This document shows, piece after piece, positions 1 through 7,098 of a stretch of 14,467 bases of DNA. Both the position numbers and the translations under genes were made by a program. Source of the DNA: Nanohaloarchaea archaeon PL-Br10_U2g5. GTDB taxonomy: Archaea; Halobacteriota; Halobacteria; Halobacteriales; Haloferacaceae. Within the stretch, counting starts at the first letter, position 1. Each line of letters opens with the position of its first letter. Under the pieces are notes generated by a model. It was not told the origin of the DNA. It searched no databases and saw only the letters and a list, made by a program, of their open reading frames with translations. The DNA lies in assembly GCA_001564205.1 (NCBI GenBank), contig LKMY01000021.1, positions 1 through 14,467 of the forward strand, in the 5' to 3' direction.

Positions 1-302
1 CGACCGAAGCCCAGCGAAATCAGTTTTACGTTCGTGAAGGCTTCCTTGAGGATACGGCGGGAACTCCCGAGATTGATGCAGTCGTTTACGCCCCGAACTC
101 GGATACGGAGATCAGTGGAAGTGTGACGCTCCGCGGCGGTTTTGTATTTAATAGCCTGACAACGGGAGACAACGCGTTCACAATCGAACACGACGAGTCG
201 CTCGCAGATCTCAGTATTCCGATCGTCGGCGGTGCCGGCCAGAATCCCATCACCTACCTCCACGTGAGCGAGAACGTGGTAGCAGTCGATTTCGACCGGT
301 AA
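1..302 (+). CDS. C-terminal fragment of a pilin-like surface protein (DUF7305/DUF7289 type)
   Basis: This open frame enters from the left edge, with its first full codon at position 3, and ends at TAA 300-302. It encodes the last 99 residues of a larger protein. The visible part is rich in beta-strand-forming residues and Gly/Asn turns. It carries a VVYAPNSDTEISGSVTLRGG-like stretch followed by a short FNSLTTGDN segment, and it ends with ITYLHVSENVVAVDFDR. This pattern resembles the C-terminal DUF7305 region of haloarchaeal secreted proteins whose N-termini look like archaeal type IV pilins. The role would be a cell-surface or pilus-associated protein, but the N-terminus that would settle this lies outside the window. 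The base composition is visibly less GC-rich than in the neighbouring genes. The family call comes from motif memory and is tentative; that the frame is coding is fairly safe. Confidence 0.6.
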   Translation, partial: TEAQRNQFYVREGFLEDTAGTPEIDAVVYAPNSDTEISGSVTLRGGFVFNSLTTGDNAFTIEHDESLADLSIPIVGGAGQNPITYLHVSENVVAVDFDR

Positions 303-412
303 CCCGCCCTTATCAGTCGCGTGCCCCTCGCAGCCGCCGGATGGCCCCTCGTCGTAACGACTAAGAACGAAACGCTCCTCGGTTACGGTAATGAATTACG
401 AGTTTTTCGTCC

Positions 413-418
413 GAGGTG
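413..418 (+). promoter_or_regulatory. Shine-Dalgarno GAGGTG that fixes the HD-protein start
   Basis: GAGGTG at 413-418 matches the anti-SD complement (GGAGGTGATC) and lies 6 nt before GTG 425. The other upstream candidate, GTG 416, overlaps this site and so is unlikely to be the start. I see no equally clear TATA box upstream; the GGTTACGGTAATG stretch at 381-392 is the best candidate. Confidence 0.55.
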
Positions 419-424
419 GTCCCC

Positions 425-1117
425 GTGGGCGTCGAAATTAAGGAAACGGAGGTGAGCGACGACGACTTCGCGGAGATGAAAGGGTTTGTGAGAGATTACC
501 TCGCAGCTAGCGTCGAGAGCGAGGACGATGGCGGCCGGATGCGATGGTATCCTTGGCATTCTGCCGACTACCGATTCAATCACATCCTCAACGTCGTCGA
601 CCTCGCGGCCGAGATCGCCGAGGCGGAGGGCGCCGATGTCGACGTGGTCCGCGTGGCCGCCGTGTTCCACGACGTCGCCAAGCTGGAGGTGGAACAGGAC
701 GTTCACGCCGAGGCGGGCGCGCGGGTCGCCCGCGAGTACCTCAAGAGTCGTGGAAACTACCCCGAATCGTTCATCGAAGAGGTGTGTAGCGCGGTCGTCG
801 ATCACTCGTATATGGGTGATCTCGACAACGTCTCCTTGGAAAGCCGATGTCTGATCGAAGCCGACGTGCTCGACAAGGTCGGCGCGAACGGTGCCGTGCT
901 GATGCTCCTCCGGATGGGGTACGAGTCACGCACCCACATGGACGCCGCAATGATGGTCGACCGAGTGTTGCAGCGTGCACAGGATCACACGGAGCGCGTC
1001 GTCTCTGACACCGCAGAAAGCATCGCTCACCAGCGGATCAAACGCGTGAAATGGCTTCGGGAGTGGCTCGAAGCGGAAGTGACACGGATGGACGCGAACC
1101 GCGATATCGAGCGCTGA
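425..1117 (+). CDS. HD-domain metal-dependent phosphohydrolase
   Basis: This is a 230-residue soluble cytoplasmic protein of the HD superfamily, whose members hydrolyse phosphate esters of nucleotides or related compounds using bound metal. The metal-binding pattern is visible: H53 (RFNHILNV), the H82-D83 doublet (FHDVAKLE), a further histidine at 127 (VDHSY) and a late acidic residue around 147-150 (IEADVLDK). Haloarchaeal members with the same WYPWHSA/YRFNHILNVVDLA signature are uncharacterised, so no substrate can be named. I chose GTG 425 because an SD lies just upstream and the resulting N-terminus (MGVEIKET) looks like that of relatives. GTG 416 and ATG 476 are alternatives in the same frame. 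The gene converges on the TetR gene with a 33-bp gap. The HD assignment is firm; the biological role is unknown. Confidence 0.85.
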   Translation: MGVEIKETEVSDDDFAEMKGFVRDYLAASVESEDDGGRMRWYPWHSADYRFNHILNVVDLAAEIAEAEGADVDVVRVAAVFHDVAKLEVEQDVHAEAGARVAREYLKSRGNYPESFIEEVCSAVVDHSYMGDLDNVSLESRCLIEADVLDKVGANGAVLMLLRMGYESRTHMDAAMMVDRVLQRAQDHTERVVSDTAESIAHQRIKRVKWLREWLEAEVTRMDANRDIER

Positions 1118-1150
1118 GGGCCCACCACGACCCGCTCGAACATCGACCGC

Positions 1151-1801
1151 TTACTCGTCGGGATCGATTCGTGGAAGCGCCGTCTCTAGATATCGCTGTG
1201 CTCCTGTCCGCGAGCGGTCGACCCACTCTCGGTCAGTCGTCGTCGCCCAGCGAAACATGCCGCCGACTGAGAGCGTCTGGAGCGTCGCTGCGGCCTCCGC
1301 AGGCTCGATCGGATCTGTGGTGGGCGACCCGTGATCTGACGGCGCCAGTTCGGCGGCAGCCTCCCGAACGGACTGCTCGAGGAACGCGTGAAACACCCGA
1401 TCACTGCGATCGAAGTGATCGCGGTAGTCGTCGTCGCTCGCGGCCTGGGCGCGGAGTTCCACCATCGCCGTCAGAAACCGCCCGTCCGGGGCGAAATCGT
1501 CGTCGAGGCCGTCGGGGTCGGTCGTCGCCGAGATGTACGCGTCAATTCGTTCACGCGGGGAGAGCTCGAACGCCCCCGTCGAAATCGATTCTTCGAACCC
1601 ATCGAGAAGGAATTCGAGGAGATCGAGTAGCAGGTCGTCTTTCCCGTCGTAGTGGTGATACACGAGCGACGGACTCTTGTCGAACTCCTCGCCGATCCGG
1701 CTGATCGTGATGTCGGCGTATCCGTGTTCACAGAGCGCGCGATAGGCCGCTCCGAGGATGGCCTGCCGGGTGTCCGTCGGCTCCGCGAACGGGTCGTGCA
1801 T
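1151..1801 (-). CDS. TetR/AcrR-family transcriptional repressor
   Basis: This 216-residue regulator has the usual TetR length. The N-terminal helix-turn-helix spans about residues 11-58. It includes TRQAILGAAYRALCEHGYAD, then TISRIGEEF and the recognition part SPSLVYHHYDGKDDLL, a near-canonical TetR signature. The remaining ~150 residues are alpha-helical and diverse, as expected for the ligand-binding and dimerisation domain, so the inducer cannot be predicted. ATG 1801 lies about 25 bp downstream of TATATAT (1823-1829, read on the minus strand), so the mRNA is probably leaderless. A strong palindrome at 1835-1854 sits between this promoter and that of the divergent COG1361/MMPL module, which is the usual layout for an autoregulated repressor of an adjacent exporter. 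Regulation of that module is inferred from position and the operator-like site. Confidence 0.9.
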   Translation of the reverse strand: MHDPFAEPTDTRQAILGAAYRALCEHGYADITISRIGEEFDKSPSLVYHHYDGKDDLLLDLLEFLLDGFEESISTGAFELSPRERIDAYISATTDPDGLDDDFAPDGRFLTAMVELRAQAASDDDYRDHFDRSDRVFHAFLEQSVREAAAELAPSDHGSPTTDPIEPAEAAATLQTLSVGGMFRWATTTDREWVDRSRTGAQRYLETALPRIDPDE

Positions 1802-1822
1802 GCGTTATCTCTCCCGGCCAGC

Positions 1823-1829
1823 TATATAT
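1823..1829 (-). promoter_or_regulatory. TATA box of the TetR gene (leaderless transcript)
   Basis: TATATAT is centred about 25 bp upstream of ATG 1801 on the minus strand. That is the distance expected between an archaeal TATA box and its transcription start, so transcription should begin at or next to the start codon. Confidence 0.6.
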
Positions 1830-1834
1830 CCCTC

Positions 1835-1854
1835 TTGATTGAACGTTCATTCAA
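1835..1854. promoter_or_regulatory. Probable TetR operator, 20-bp palindrome
   Basis: TTGATTGAACGTTCATTCAA is symmetric at every position except one pair (positions 5/16), around a perfect 10-bp core TGAACGTTCA (1840-1849). It lies exactly between the divergent TATA boxes at 1823-1829 and 1858-1866, over the TFB-recognition (BRE) regions of both. A bound dimer should therefore block both promoters. TGAA/TTCA half-sites are common in operators of TetR-family proteins. Binding by the neighbouring regulator is inferred. Confidence 0.75.
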
Positions 1855-1857
1855 TAC

Positions 1858-1866
1858 GTTTATGTT
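1858..1866 (+). promoter_or_regulatory. TATA box of the leader ORF / COG1361 / MMPL module
   Basis: GTTTATGTT follows the operator directly. Its centre is about 26 bp upstream of ATG 1888, so transcription probably starts at or near that ATG. This gives an 80-nt transcribed leader before the COG1361-like gene. Confidence 0.5.
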
Positions 1867-1887
1867 TAGAGCGCCGAACATGGCCGT

Positions 1888-1971
1888 ATGACTGAATTCG
1901 ATGCGGACGGAGGCCACCCCGCGGGTCGCGGCTTCGGTCCCTCCGGAAGGGCTTGGGGAGTAGTGGAATGA
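1888..1971 (+). CDS. Possible 27-aa leader ORF overlapping the next start
   Basis: A short frame runs from ATG 1888 to TGA 1969-1971. Its product begins MTEFDADGGHPAGRG and ends AWGVVE; it is Gly-rich, with no membrane segment or known domain. Two facts favour translation. Its ATG is at the leaderless distance from the TATA box at 1858-1866, and its stop overlaps the next start as ATGA (1968-1971), the arrangement used for translational coupling. It may work as a cis-acting leader rather than as a protein. The alternative is an untranslated 5' leader in which the ORF is accidental. The small size keeps confidence modest. Confidence 0.35.
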   Translation: MTEFDADGGHPAGRGFGPSGRAWGVVE

Positions 1972-3656
1972 GCCGAGCGTATCGACTTGTTCCGCTCGCG
2001 CTCGCCCTGCTGGCGGTCGGTGTCCTCCTCGCCGGTGTCGCGCTCGCTAGCGCTGCCGATCCAGTTGCCGGTGACGGCGAAGACGCGGGATACGCTGCGC
2101 TCACCGGCGCGAGCGGAGTCGAAGGGGTCAACGCGCAGACCACCGACCGACAGATCCGTGGCGCTCCGGTTCTCGACCTCTTTTTGTCACAACGGACCGT
2201 CCCCAGCGGCGCTGAATCCTCTGTCACCGTGGATATCCTCAATACGGGAGAGATGGATTTCGGTAACGATCTCGATCCCCGCGTGACGACTGCGCGCGGG
2301 CTCACGCTCGAAGTCGACGACGACGATGTCCCCGTCTCTGTCGGTGACGGTGAGACGGCAGTCGGTGATGTCCGGACCGACGCGAGTCCCGTCTCGGTGC
2401 CTCTCGACGTTACGGTCCCCGATGACGTGCCTGACGGAGAGTACGAGGTCGAAGTTACGGCCCGATATCGGTACACCTCCGAAGTGATTCCGGAGTTCAA
2501 CAGCCATAACGACCGCCGCGGTATCGACCGGTTCGACGTCACGATTGTCGTCGACGACGGCGCCCGATTCGCGATCCTCGACACCGACACCGACGCGCAG
2601 GTCGGCGGCGGCGGCGACGTGACCGTGACGATGGAGAACGTTGGCGATGAGATCGCCCGCGATGCGGTCGTCACCGGGAGTACGACCGGAACCGAGGCCG
2701 TCATCGCCGACGGTAGCGGCGAATCGTTCGTCGGAGACTGGGAGCCGGGAGAGAACCGGACCGTTACGTTCGATTCGACCGTTACCTCCGCGTTCGGCGA
2801 CGGTGCCTACGCGCTCTCGACGACGGTCGACTACCGCGACCGCGACGGTATCGAATCGGCATCTCCGTCCTCGCGGGCGGGCGTGGTGCCGATACCCGAG
2901 CAGTCGTTCGCACTGGACGACGTCGAGGGAACGCTCGAAGTCGGCTACTCGGGGACCGTCAGCGGGACGCTCACGAATGAGGGTCCGCTCGATGTTGACG
3001 ACGCGGTGGTAGTCGCCGACTCCGGGAGCAGCCGAGTGAGCCTCGGCGAGACCCGGTACGCCCTGCCGGAAGTCCCCGCCGGTGACTCCGTCGAGTTCGC
3101 GTTCGACGCCGACGTGAGTGGGAACGCGGACCCCGGACCGCGGCAGTTCCGCTTCACGACCGAGTATACGAGCGGCGACGCGACCATCGCCGTAGACGAG
3201 ACTCGCCGCGTCGAGGTCGCCCCGCGTCAGCCGGAGTTCTCTCTCGTCGCCGACGATCCGACGATCCCGGCCGGCGAGACCCGGCGGATCACGTTCGAGA
3301 TCACGAATCAGCGACCGGAGACGCTGTCGTCGATCAACGCGGGACTGTACGCCGACAGCCCGCTCACCGCCGTCAACGACGACGCGTTTGTCTCCGAGCT
3401 CGCGCCGGGCGAGTCGACCGAGATATGGTTCGAAGTGGCTGCCGCCCAGGACGCCAGCGTCGAGAATCACCCGATAGAGCTGGACTTCCGCTACGACGAT
3501 GAGCGGGGTAACGACCGGATCTCCGACATCACGCAAGTTGCGATCGAAGTGACCGAGCCGACCGACGACGGCGGGCTGCCGACCACGGTACTCGTCGTCG
3601 GGCTGCTCGTGGTCGTCGCGAGCGCGGGAGCAGTCGTGTGGTACCGGCGGCGGTAA
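1968..3656 (+). CDS. Secreted, membrane-anchored COG1361-like (S-layer/CARDB-type) protein
   Basis: This is a 562-residue exported protein. Residues 1-30 form a Sec-type signal peptide (two early Arg, then a Leu/Val/Ala core ending near ALASAA). Residues ~65-530 hold about four Ig-like beta-sandwich modules starting near 65, 198, 310 and 421. Each carries a recurring pattern of the form V-x-x-G-x-x-x-x-V-T-x-x-x-x-N-x-G (for example SSVTVDILNTGEMDF, GDVTVTMENVGDEI, TVSGTLTNEGPLDV, TRRITFEITNQRPE). The last ~25 residues form one membrane helix followed by WYRRR, so the bulk faces outside. ATG 1968 is chosen because the signal peptide begins there, GGAG (1957-1960) lies 7 nt upstream, and the leader ORF stop overlaps it; the TTG at 1953 is less likely. 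Such proteins often neighbour MMPL or ABC exporters in archaea and probably act as extracellular partners. The substrate is unknown. Confidence 0.8.
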   Translation: MSRAYRLVPLALALLAVGVLLAGVALASAADPVAGDGEDAGYAALTGASGVEGVNAQTTDRQIRGAPVLDLFLSQRTVPSGAESSVTVDILNTGEMDFGNDLDPRVTTARGLTLEVDDDDVPVSVGDGETAVGDVRTDASPVSVPLDVTVPDDVPDGEYEVEVTARYRYTSEVIPEFNSHNDRRGIDRFDVTIVVDDGARFAILDTDTDAQVGGGGDVTVTMENVGDEIARDAVVTGSTTGTEAVIADGSGESFVGDWEPGENRTVTFDSTVTSAFGDGAYALSTTVDYRDRDGIESASPSSRAGVVPIPEQSFALDDVEGTLEVGYSGTVSGTLTNEGPLDVDDAVVVADSGSSRVSLGETRYALPEVPAGDSVEFAFDADVSGNADPGPRQFRFTTEYTSGDATIAVDETRRVEVAPRQPEFSLVADDPTIPAGETRRITFEITNQRPETLSSINAGLYADSPLTAVNDDAFVSELAPGESTEIWFEVAAAQDASVENHPIELDFRYDDERGNDRISDITQVAIEVTEPTDDGGLPTTVLVVGLLVVVASAGAVVWYRRR

Positions 3657-3755
3657 TCGAATGATCGACCACTCGTCCGTGCGAACGAGCGTGCGACCCG
3701 GCTTGCGATTCGGTGCACTGCTCGGGGAACCGGCCGCTCGGCGGCGGAGGCGACC

Positions 3756-6227
3756 GTGACCGCAGCCGACCGGTTCGTCGAGCGCGTCGACAAGCTCGTC
3801 ACCGAACGGCCGGTCACGGTCATCGCGGTCTTTCTCCTCGTCAGCCTCGTCGCAGTCGGTGGGCTCGCGGGCATCACCACGAGCGCCGGTGCGGACCAGT
3901 TCACGCAGGACATCCCCGCACAACAGGCGTTAGACGACATCGACGAGGAGTTCGAGACCTCGATCGGCGGATCGGCGACCAGTGCACAGCTGATCGTTTC
4001 CGACGACAACGTGCTCTCCCGGACGGCACTGACACGGATACTGGAGACCCAACACCGACTCGAATCGCGCTCGACGCTCCGGGTGAGTTCGACGTCAAGC
4101 CACGCCGACGCGGTCGCAACACAGCTCGATCCGACAGCCGAGACCGCAACGGAGCGTCGAGACGCCGTCGCGGAGTCGACGCCATCAGAGCTGCGGCGCG
4201 CCATCTCCGATGCTGACGAGTCGGGCGCCATCGCCGCGCAGGTGTCCGTCGACTACAACCCGACCGCCCAGCGAGCCGGCACCTCGATCGTCGGGGTCAC
4301 CTACGATCTTCCCGACGCGGCCACGACAGCCCGGGTGACGCAGCTGCAGACGGAGAGCATCGATGTCGTCGGATCGGTTCCGGGCAACGAACCCGGCGAC
4401 AACGCTATTCTCTTCGGAGACGGGATATTGCAGTCGGAGATCGCCGCGCTGTTGGGCGATACCGCAATCATTGTGTTTCCTGCGGCGGTCCTCCTCATTC
4501 TCTTCTTTCTCGTGTTCGCGTATCGCGACCCCATTGATATGGGAATTGGGCTCTCCGCGCTCCTGATGTCCATCCTCTGGACGTTCGGGTTTATGGGATA
4601 TGCGGGGATCCCCTTCTCCGACTCCCTTATCACCGTCTTCCCCTTGCTACTCGCGGTCGGGATCGACTTCGGGATCCATATTGTCAACCGCTACCGTGAG
4701 GAGCGGCTGGGCGGGCTCGGGATCGCGTCCGCGATGCGCACGACGACCGATCAGCTGCTTATCGCCTTTCTGCTCGTGACGATCACGACGGTGTTCGGGC
4801 TCGTCTCGAACGTGGTGAGTCCGTTCGAGCCGAATCGAGACTTCGGAATCGTCGCCGCCGCCGGCATCATCTTCACGCTACTCGTCTTCGGGATCTACCT
4901 CCCCGCTGCGAAGGTGTTGATAGATAGATGGCGCGAACGACTCCCGATCCCGGAGTTCGGGACGACACCGTTGGGCTCGGGCGGCTCCCGGCTCGGAAAC
5001 GTTCTCCGAGTCGGCGTCGACCTCTCGCGGATCGCGCCGGTTGCCGTCGTCGCGGTGATCCTTGTCGGCGGCATCGCCGGGGCCGCGTACGGGACCGGCG
5101 TGAATACCGAGTTCTCCGAAGAGGCGTTCTTCCCGGACGAGGACCGCTTGGAGACGTACTCGAACCTCCCGGAGCCGTTCGCACCGACCGAGTACACGTT
5201 CTTGCGGGTGCTCACGCTGTTCGAAGAGGAGTTCGAGCAGGACTTCGTCGGCTCCGTCACGCTATATATCGACCAGTCGGTCAGAGACGACGACGCCCTG
5301 GAGCTGATCGATCGGACCACGCGAAACCCGCCGGACACCTTCGAGACGACCACCGAGCGTCGCGCGGAGTCGACCAGCATCGTGACCGTTATCGACGATC
5401 ACGCGGCACAGGACCCCGATTTCCGGGATATCGTCGAGCGTAACGATCGGCTCGGGACCGGCGTCCCCGACCGCAACGTCGACGAGGTGTACGACGAGCT
5501 GCTCGACTCGCCTGCCGAGGGACAAGCTCGGGGGTACCTCGCCGCGGATCGCGGTAGCGCTCGGATCGATTATACGATCCGACCGGGAGCCGATAACTCG
5601 GAGGCCGTTGCGGACGTGCGGGCGCTTGCCGAGCGGACGCCGCTCGAAGCAGTCCCGACCGGTGAGCTGGTCGTCAACGAGGCCGTGATCGACCTCCTCA
5701 CCGACTCCGCGATCCGAAGTCTGTTCGCCGCGTTCATTCTCACCGCGATATTCCTCGCGCTGTCGTACGCGTATCTGGAAGGAAAAGCGGTGTACGGCCT
5801 GCTCAATCTTGTCCCCGTGTTCGTGACAATCGGGCTACTCGTCGGCTCGATGCGCCTCCTCGACATCCCCTTGACGCCGATCAACGCGCCGATTCTCTCC
5901 GTTTCGATCGGACTCGGCGTGGATTACACCGTTCACTTCGTCCATCGCTTCGTCGACGAGTTCAAGGCCGGGAAGGGGGTCGACGAGGCCCTCGATATCA
6001 CTATCACCGGCACCGGCGGCGCGCTCACCGGGAGCATGCTCACGACGGTCACCGGGCTCGGCGTCCTCTGGCTCGCGGTGATCCCCCTTATCAGGGACTT
6101 CGGCGTGTTGCTCGCGCTCGGCGTGTTGTACGCATACCTGGCGTCGATCCTCCTCGTCCCGTCGCTGGTCGTCGTCTGGGATCGATACGGTGACCGAGTA
6201 GGGCTCGGGCTCGACGACGGCCTCTAG
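3756..6227 (+). CDS. MMPL/RND-superfamily transport permease
   Basis: This 823-residue membrane protein has the duplicated RND layout. TM1 (about 20-40) is followed by a long extracellular loop (about 41-230), a bundle of five helices (about 235-390), TM7 (about 426-446), a second large loop (about 447-650) and a final five-helix bundle (about 653-815). The motifs VGIDFGIHIVNRYREER and its second-half copy LGVDYTVHFVHRFVDEF mark the repeated TM4-type segments typical of MMPL/SSD-like transporters. The start is GTG 3756 with GGAGG (3746-3750) 5 nt upstream; the product begins MTAADRFVERVDKLVTERPV. It follows the COG1361-like gene by 99 bp with no obvious terminator and is probably co-transcribed and TetR-controlled. 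Homologues move lipids, hydrophobic compounds or drugs, normally driven by ion gradients. No substrate can be assigned, and export rather than uptake is an inference from the family. Confidence 0.88.
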   Translation: MTAADRFVERVDKLVTERPVTVIAVFLLVSLVAVGGLAGITTSAGADQFTQDIPAQQALDDIDEEFETSIGGSATSAQLIVSDDNVLSRTALTRILETQHRLESRSTLRVSSTSSHADAVATQLDPTAETATERRDAVAESTPSELRRAISDADESGAIAAQVSVDYNPTAQRAGTSIVGVTYDLPDAATTARVTQLQTESIDVVGSVPGNEPGDNAILFGDGILQSEIAALLGDTAIIVFPAAVLLILFFLVFAYRDPIDMGIGLSALLMSILWTFGFMGYAGIPFSDSLITVFPLLLAVGIDFGIHIVNRYREERLGGLGIASAMRTTTDQLLIAFLLVTITTVFGLVSNVVSPFEPNRDFGIVAAAGIIFTLLVFGIYLPAAKVLIDRWRERLPIPEFGTTPLGSGGSRLGNVLRVGVDLSRIAPVAVVAVILVGGIAGAAYGTGVNTEFSEEAFFPDEDRLETYSNLPEPFAPTEYTFLRVLTLFEEEFEQDFVGSVTLYIDQSVRDDDALELIDRTTRNPPDTFETTTERRAESTSIVTVIDDHAAQDPDFRDIVERNDRLGTGVPDRNVDEVYDELLDSPAEGQARGYLAADRGSARIDYTIRPGADNSEAVADVRALAERTPLEAVPTGELVVNEAVIDLLTDSAIRSLFAAFILTAIFLALSYAYLEGKAVYGLLNLVPVFVTIGLLVGSMRLLDIPLTPINAPILSVSIGLGVDYTVHFVHRFVDEFKAGKGVDEALDITITGTGGALTGSMLTTVTGLGVLWLAVIPLIRDFGVLLALGVLYAYLASILLVPSLVVVWDRYGDRVGLGLDDGL

Positions 6228-6291
6228 GTCTGCCGGTGGAGGGAGTCGACGGGCGATACGGTTTTGAGTGCCGACGTTGACATCTCCGGTG

Positions 6292-6762
6292 ATGACGACC
6301 CCCTCCTTCGGCGACCGGTTCAAGCGGAACGCGAGCGGGATCGCGGCGGTGACCGTGACCGGAACGTGGCTGGCGGCGCTGATGCTCGGCTTCAACTGGT
6401 GGCTCGGGTTCATGCTGTTCGGATACATCGTCATCGTTCCAGTCGTCGCGATGCTGTTCGACGAAGAGGACGAATCGGTCCACGCCGAAAAGAGTCTGTC
6501 CGCGGCCGACGAGTCAGATACTGAGGACACCGCGGACGCGCTCGAACGCCTCCGGAGCCGGTACGCCAACGGCGACCTCACCGACGAGCAGTTCGAGCGC
6601 AAACTCGACCGGCTGTTGGAGACGGAGACGCTCGAGGACGCCGCGGAGTGGGTGGAGCGGAGTCGAGATGGGGACGCAGCACGGAGTCGAGATGGGGACG
6701 CAGCACGGAGTCGAGATGGGGACGCAGAGCGGAGTCGGGAGACGGAACGAGATCGGCGCTGA
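6292..6762 (+). CDS. Small membrane protein with SHOCT domain and repeat tail
   Basis: This protein has 156 residues if it starts at ATG 6292 (MTTPSFGDRFKRN); GTG 6268 in the same frame would add eight. Two hydrophobic helices (about 14-32 and 37-56, including LAALMLGFNWWLGFMLFGYI) form a tight hairpin, followed by an acidic linker (FDEEDES). A SHOCT motif follows at about 83-107 (ALERLRSRYANGDLTDEQFE and the next residues). SHOCT is a short module found at protein C-termini, thought to mediate oligomerisation or binding; here it is followed by a charged tail. The tail consists of RSRDGDAA-type octapeptides encoded by a 24-bp tandem repeat. The gene lies 64 bp after the permease gene. A weak TATA-like TTTTGAG (6262-6268) would suit a leaderless start at 6292, so it may have its own promoter. 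The function is unknown. Confidence 0.75.
   Translation: MTTPSFGDRFKRNASGIAAVTVTGTWLAALMLGFNWWLGFMLFGYIVIVPVVAMLFDEEDESVHAEKSLSAADESDTEDTADALERLRSRYANGDLTDEQFERKLDRLLETETLEDAAEWVERSRDGDAARSRDGDAARSRDGDAERSRETERDRR
6658..6729 (+). repeat. 24-bp in-frame tandem repeat, three copies
   Basis: Three adjacent 24-bp units (6658-6681, 6682-6705, 6706-6729) each encode RSRDGDA plus Ala or Glu. The first two are identical; the third differs only in its last codon (GCA to GAG). A degenerate fourth start (CGGAGTCGGGAG) follows. Near-identity at the DNA level, synonymous positions included, points to recent slippage or unequal exchange rather than selection on an old protein repeat. Confidence 0.9.
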
Positions 6763-6810
6763 GTGCGGATCCTGGAATACGGGGTCTCACCTGTCGTCGC
6801 AGCGCACGAC

Positions 6811-6824
6811 CGAAACCTCAAGCT
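6811..6824 (+). promoter_or_regulatory. Possible BRE/TATA promoter of the yhbY-mscS pair
   Basis: CGAAA (6811-6815) resembles a haloarchaeal BRE and is followed by CCTCAAGCT, a weak TATA-like element. Initiation about 26 bp downstream would fall near 6846, just before ATG 6853. The match is only moderate. Confidence 0.35.
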
Positions 6825-6852
6825 TCAATGCGCGCGGGCGATTCCACCGGGT

Positions 6853-7098
6853 ATGAGCGACCAACAGCTTCGAAAGGAAGCACACGACCTCGACGTCACC
6901 GTCTGGGTCGGGAAGAGCGGCGTCGATGCCGTCGTCGACGAACTGGCCGATCAGCTGGACGACCGAAAGCTCGTGAAGGTGAAGTTCCTGCGGGCGGCTC
7001 GCGGCGGCACCACGACCGACGAGCTCGCAGCTGAGCTCGCGGACGCGGTAAACGCGGACCTCGTCGAGACGCGCGGCAACACGGCGGTGCTCCATTGA
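6853..7098 (+). CDS. YhbY-family (CRM domain) RNA-binding protein
   Basis: This 81-residue protein is essentially one CRS1/YhbY (CRM) domain, a KH-like RNA-binding fold. It starts MSDQQLRKEAHDLDVTVWVG and carries the conserved GxxG-type loop G20-K-S-G23. The region VDELADQLDDRKLVKVKFL follows, and the end GNTAVLH resembles the usual last strand of the family (QIGxxxVLYR in bacteria). YhbY relatives associate with pre-ribosomal particles and assist subunit assembly; chloroplast CRM proteins act in intron splicing. ATG 6853 is chosen because the domain begins there; the frame stays open back to 6763, but those codons show no homology. TGA 7096-7098 shares its A with the MscS start (TGATG), so the two are probably translationally coupled. 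Whether the pairing has functional meaning is unknown. Confidence 0.85.
   Translation: MSDQQLRKEAHDLDVTVWVGKSGVDAVVDELADQLDDRKLVKVKFLRAARGGTTTDELAAELADAVNADLVETRGNTAVLH

Noticed and set aside
1118..1150. Terminator or small RNA between the HD and TetR genes
   Set aside because: The 33-bp convergent gap has no T-tract and no convincing hairpin.
2187..3923. 578-residue open frame on the minus strand across the COG1361-like gene and the permease start
   Set aside because: It is Arg/Asp/Val-rich without domain features, typical of antisense frames kept open by high-GC third positions; the plus-strand protein has a signal peptide, repeats and an anchor.
5835..6821. 328-residue minus-strand frame spanning the end of the permease and the SHOCT gene
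   Set aside because: Its Ser/Arg repeats are only the reverse reading of the 24-bp repeat; membrane helices and the SHOCT motif are on the plus strand.
6763..6852. 30-residue N-terminal extension of the YhbY protein
   Set aside because: The CRM domain starts at ATG 6853; the upstream codons have no similarity and include the likely promoter.
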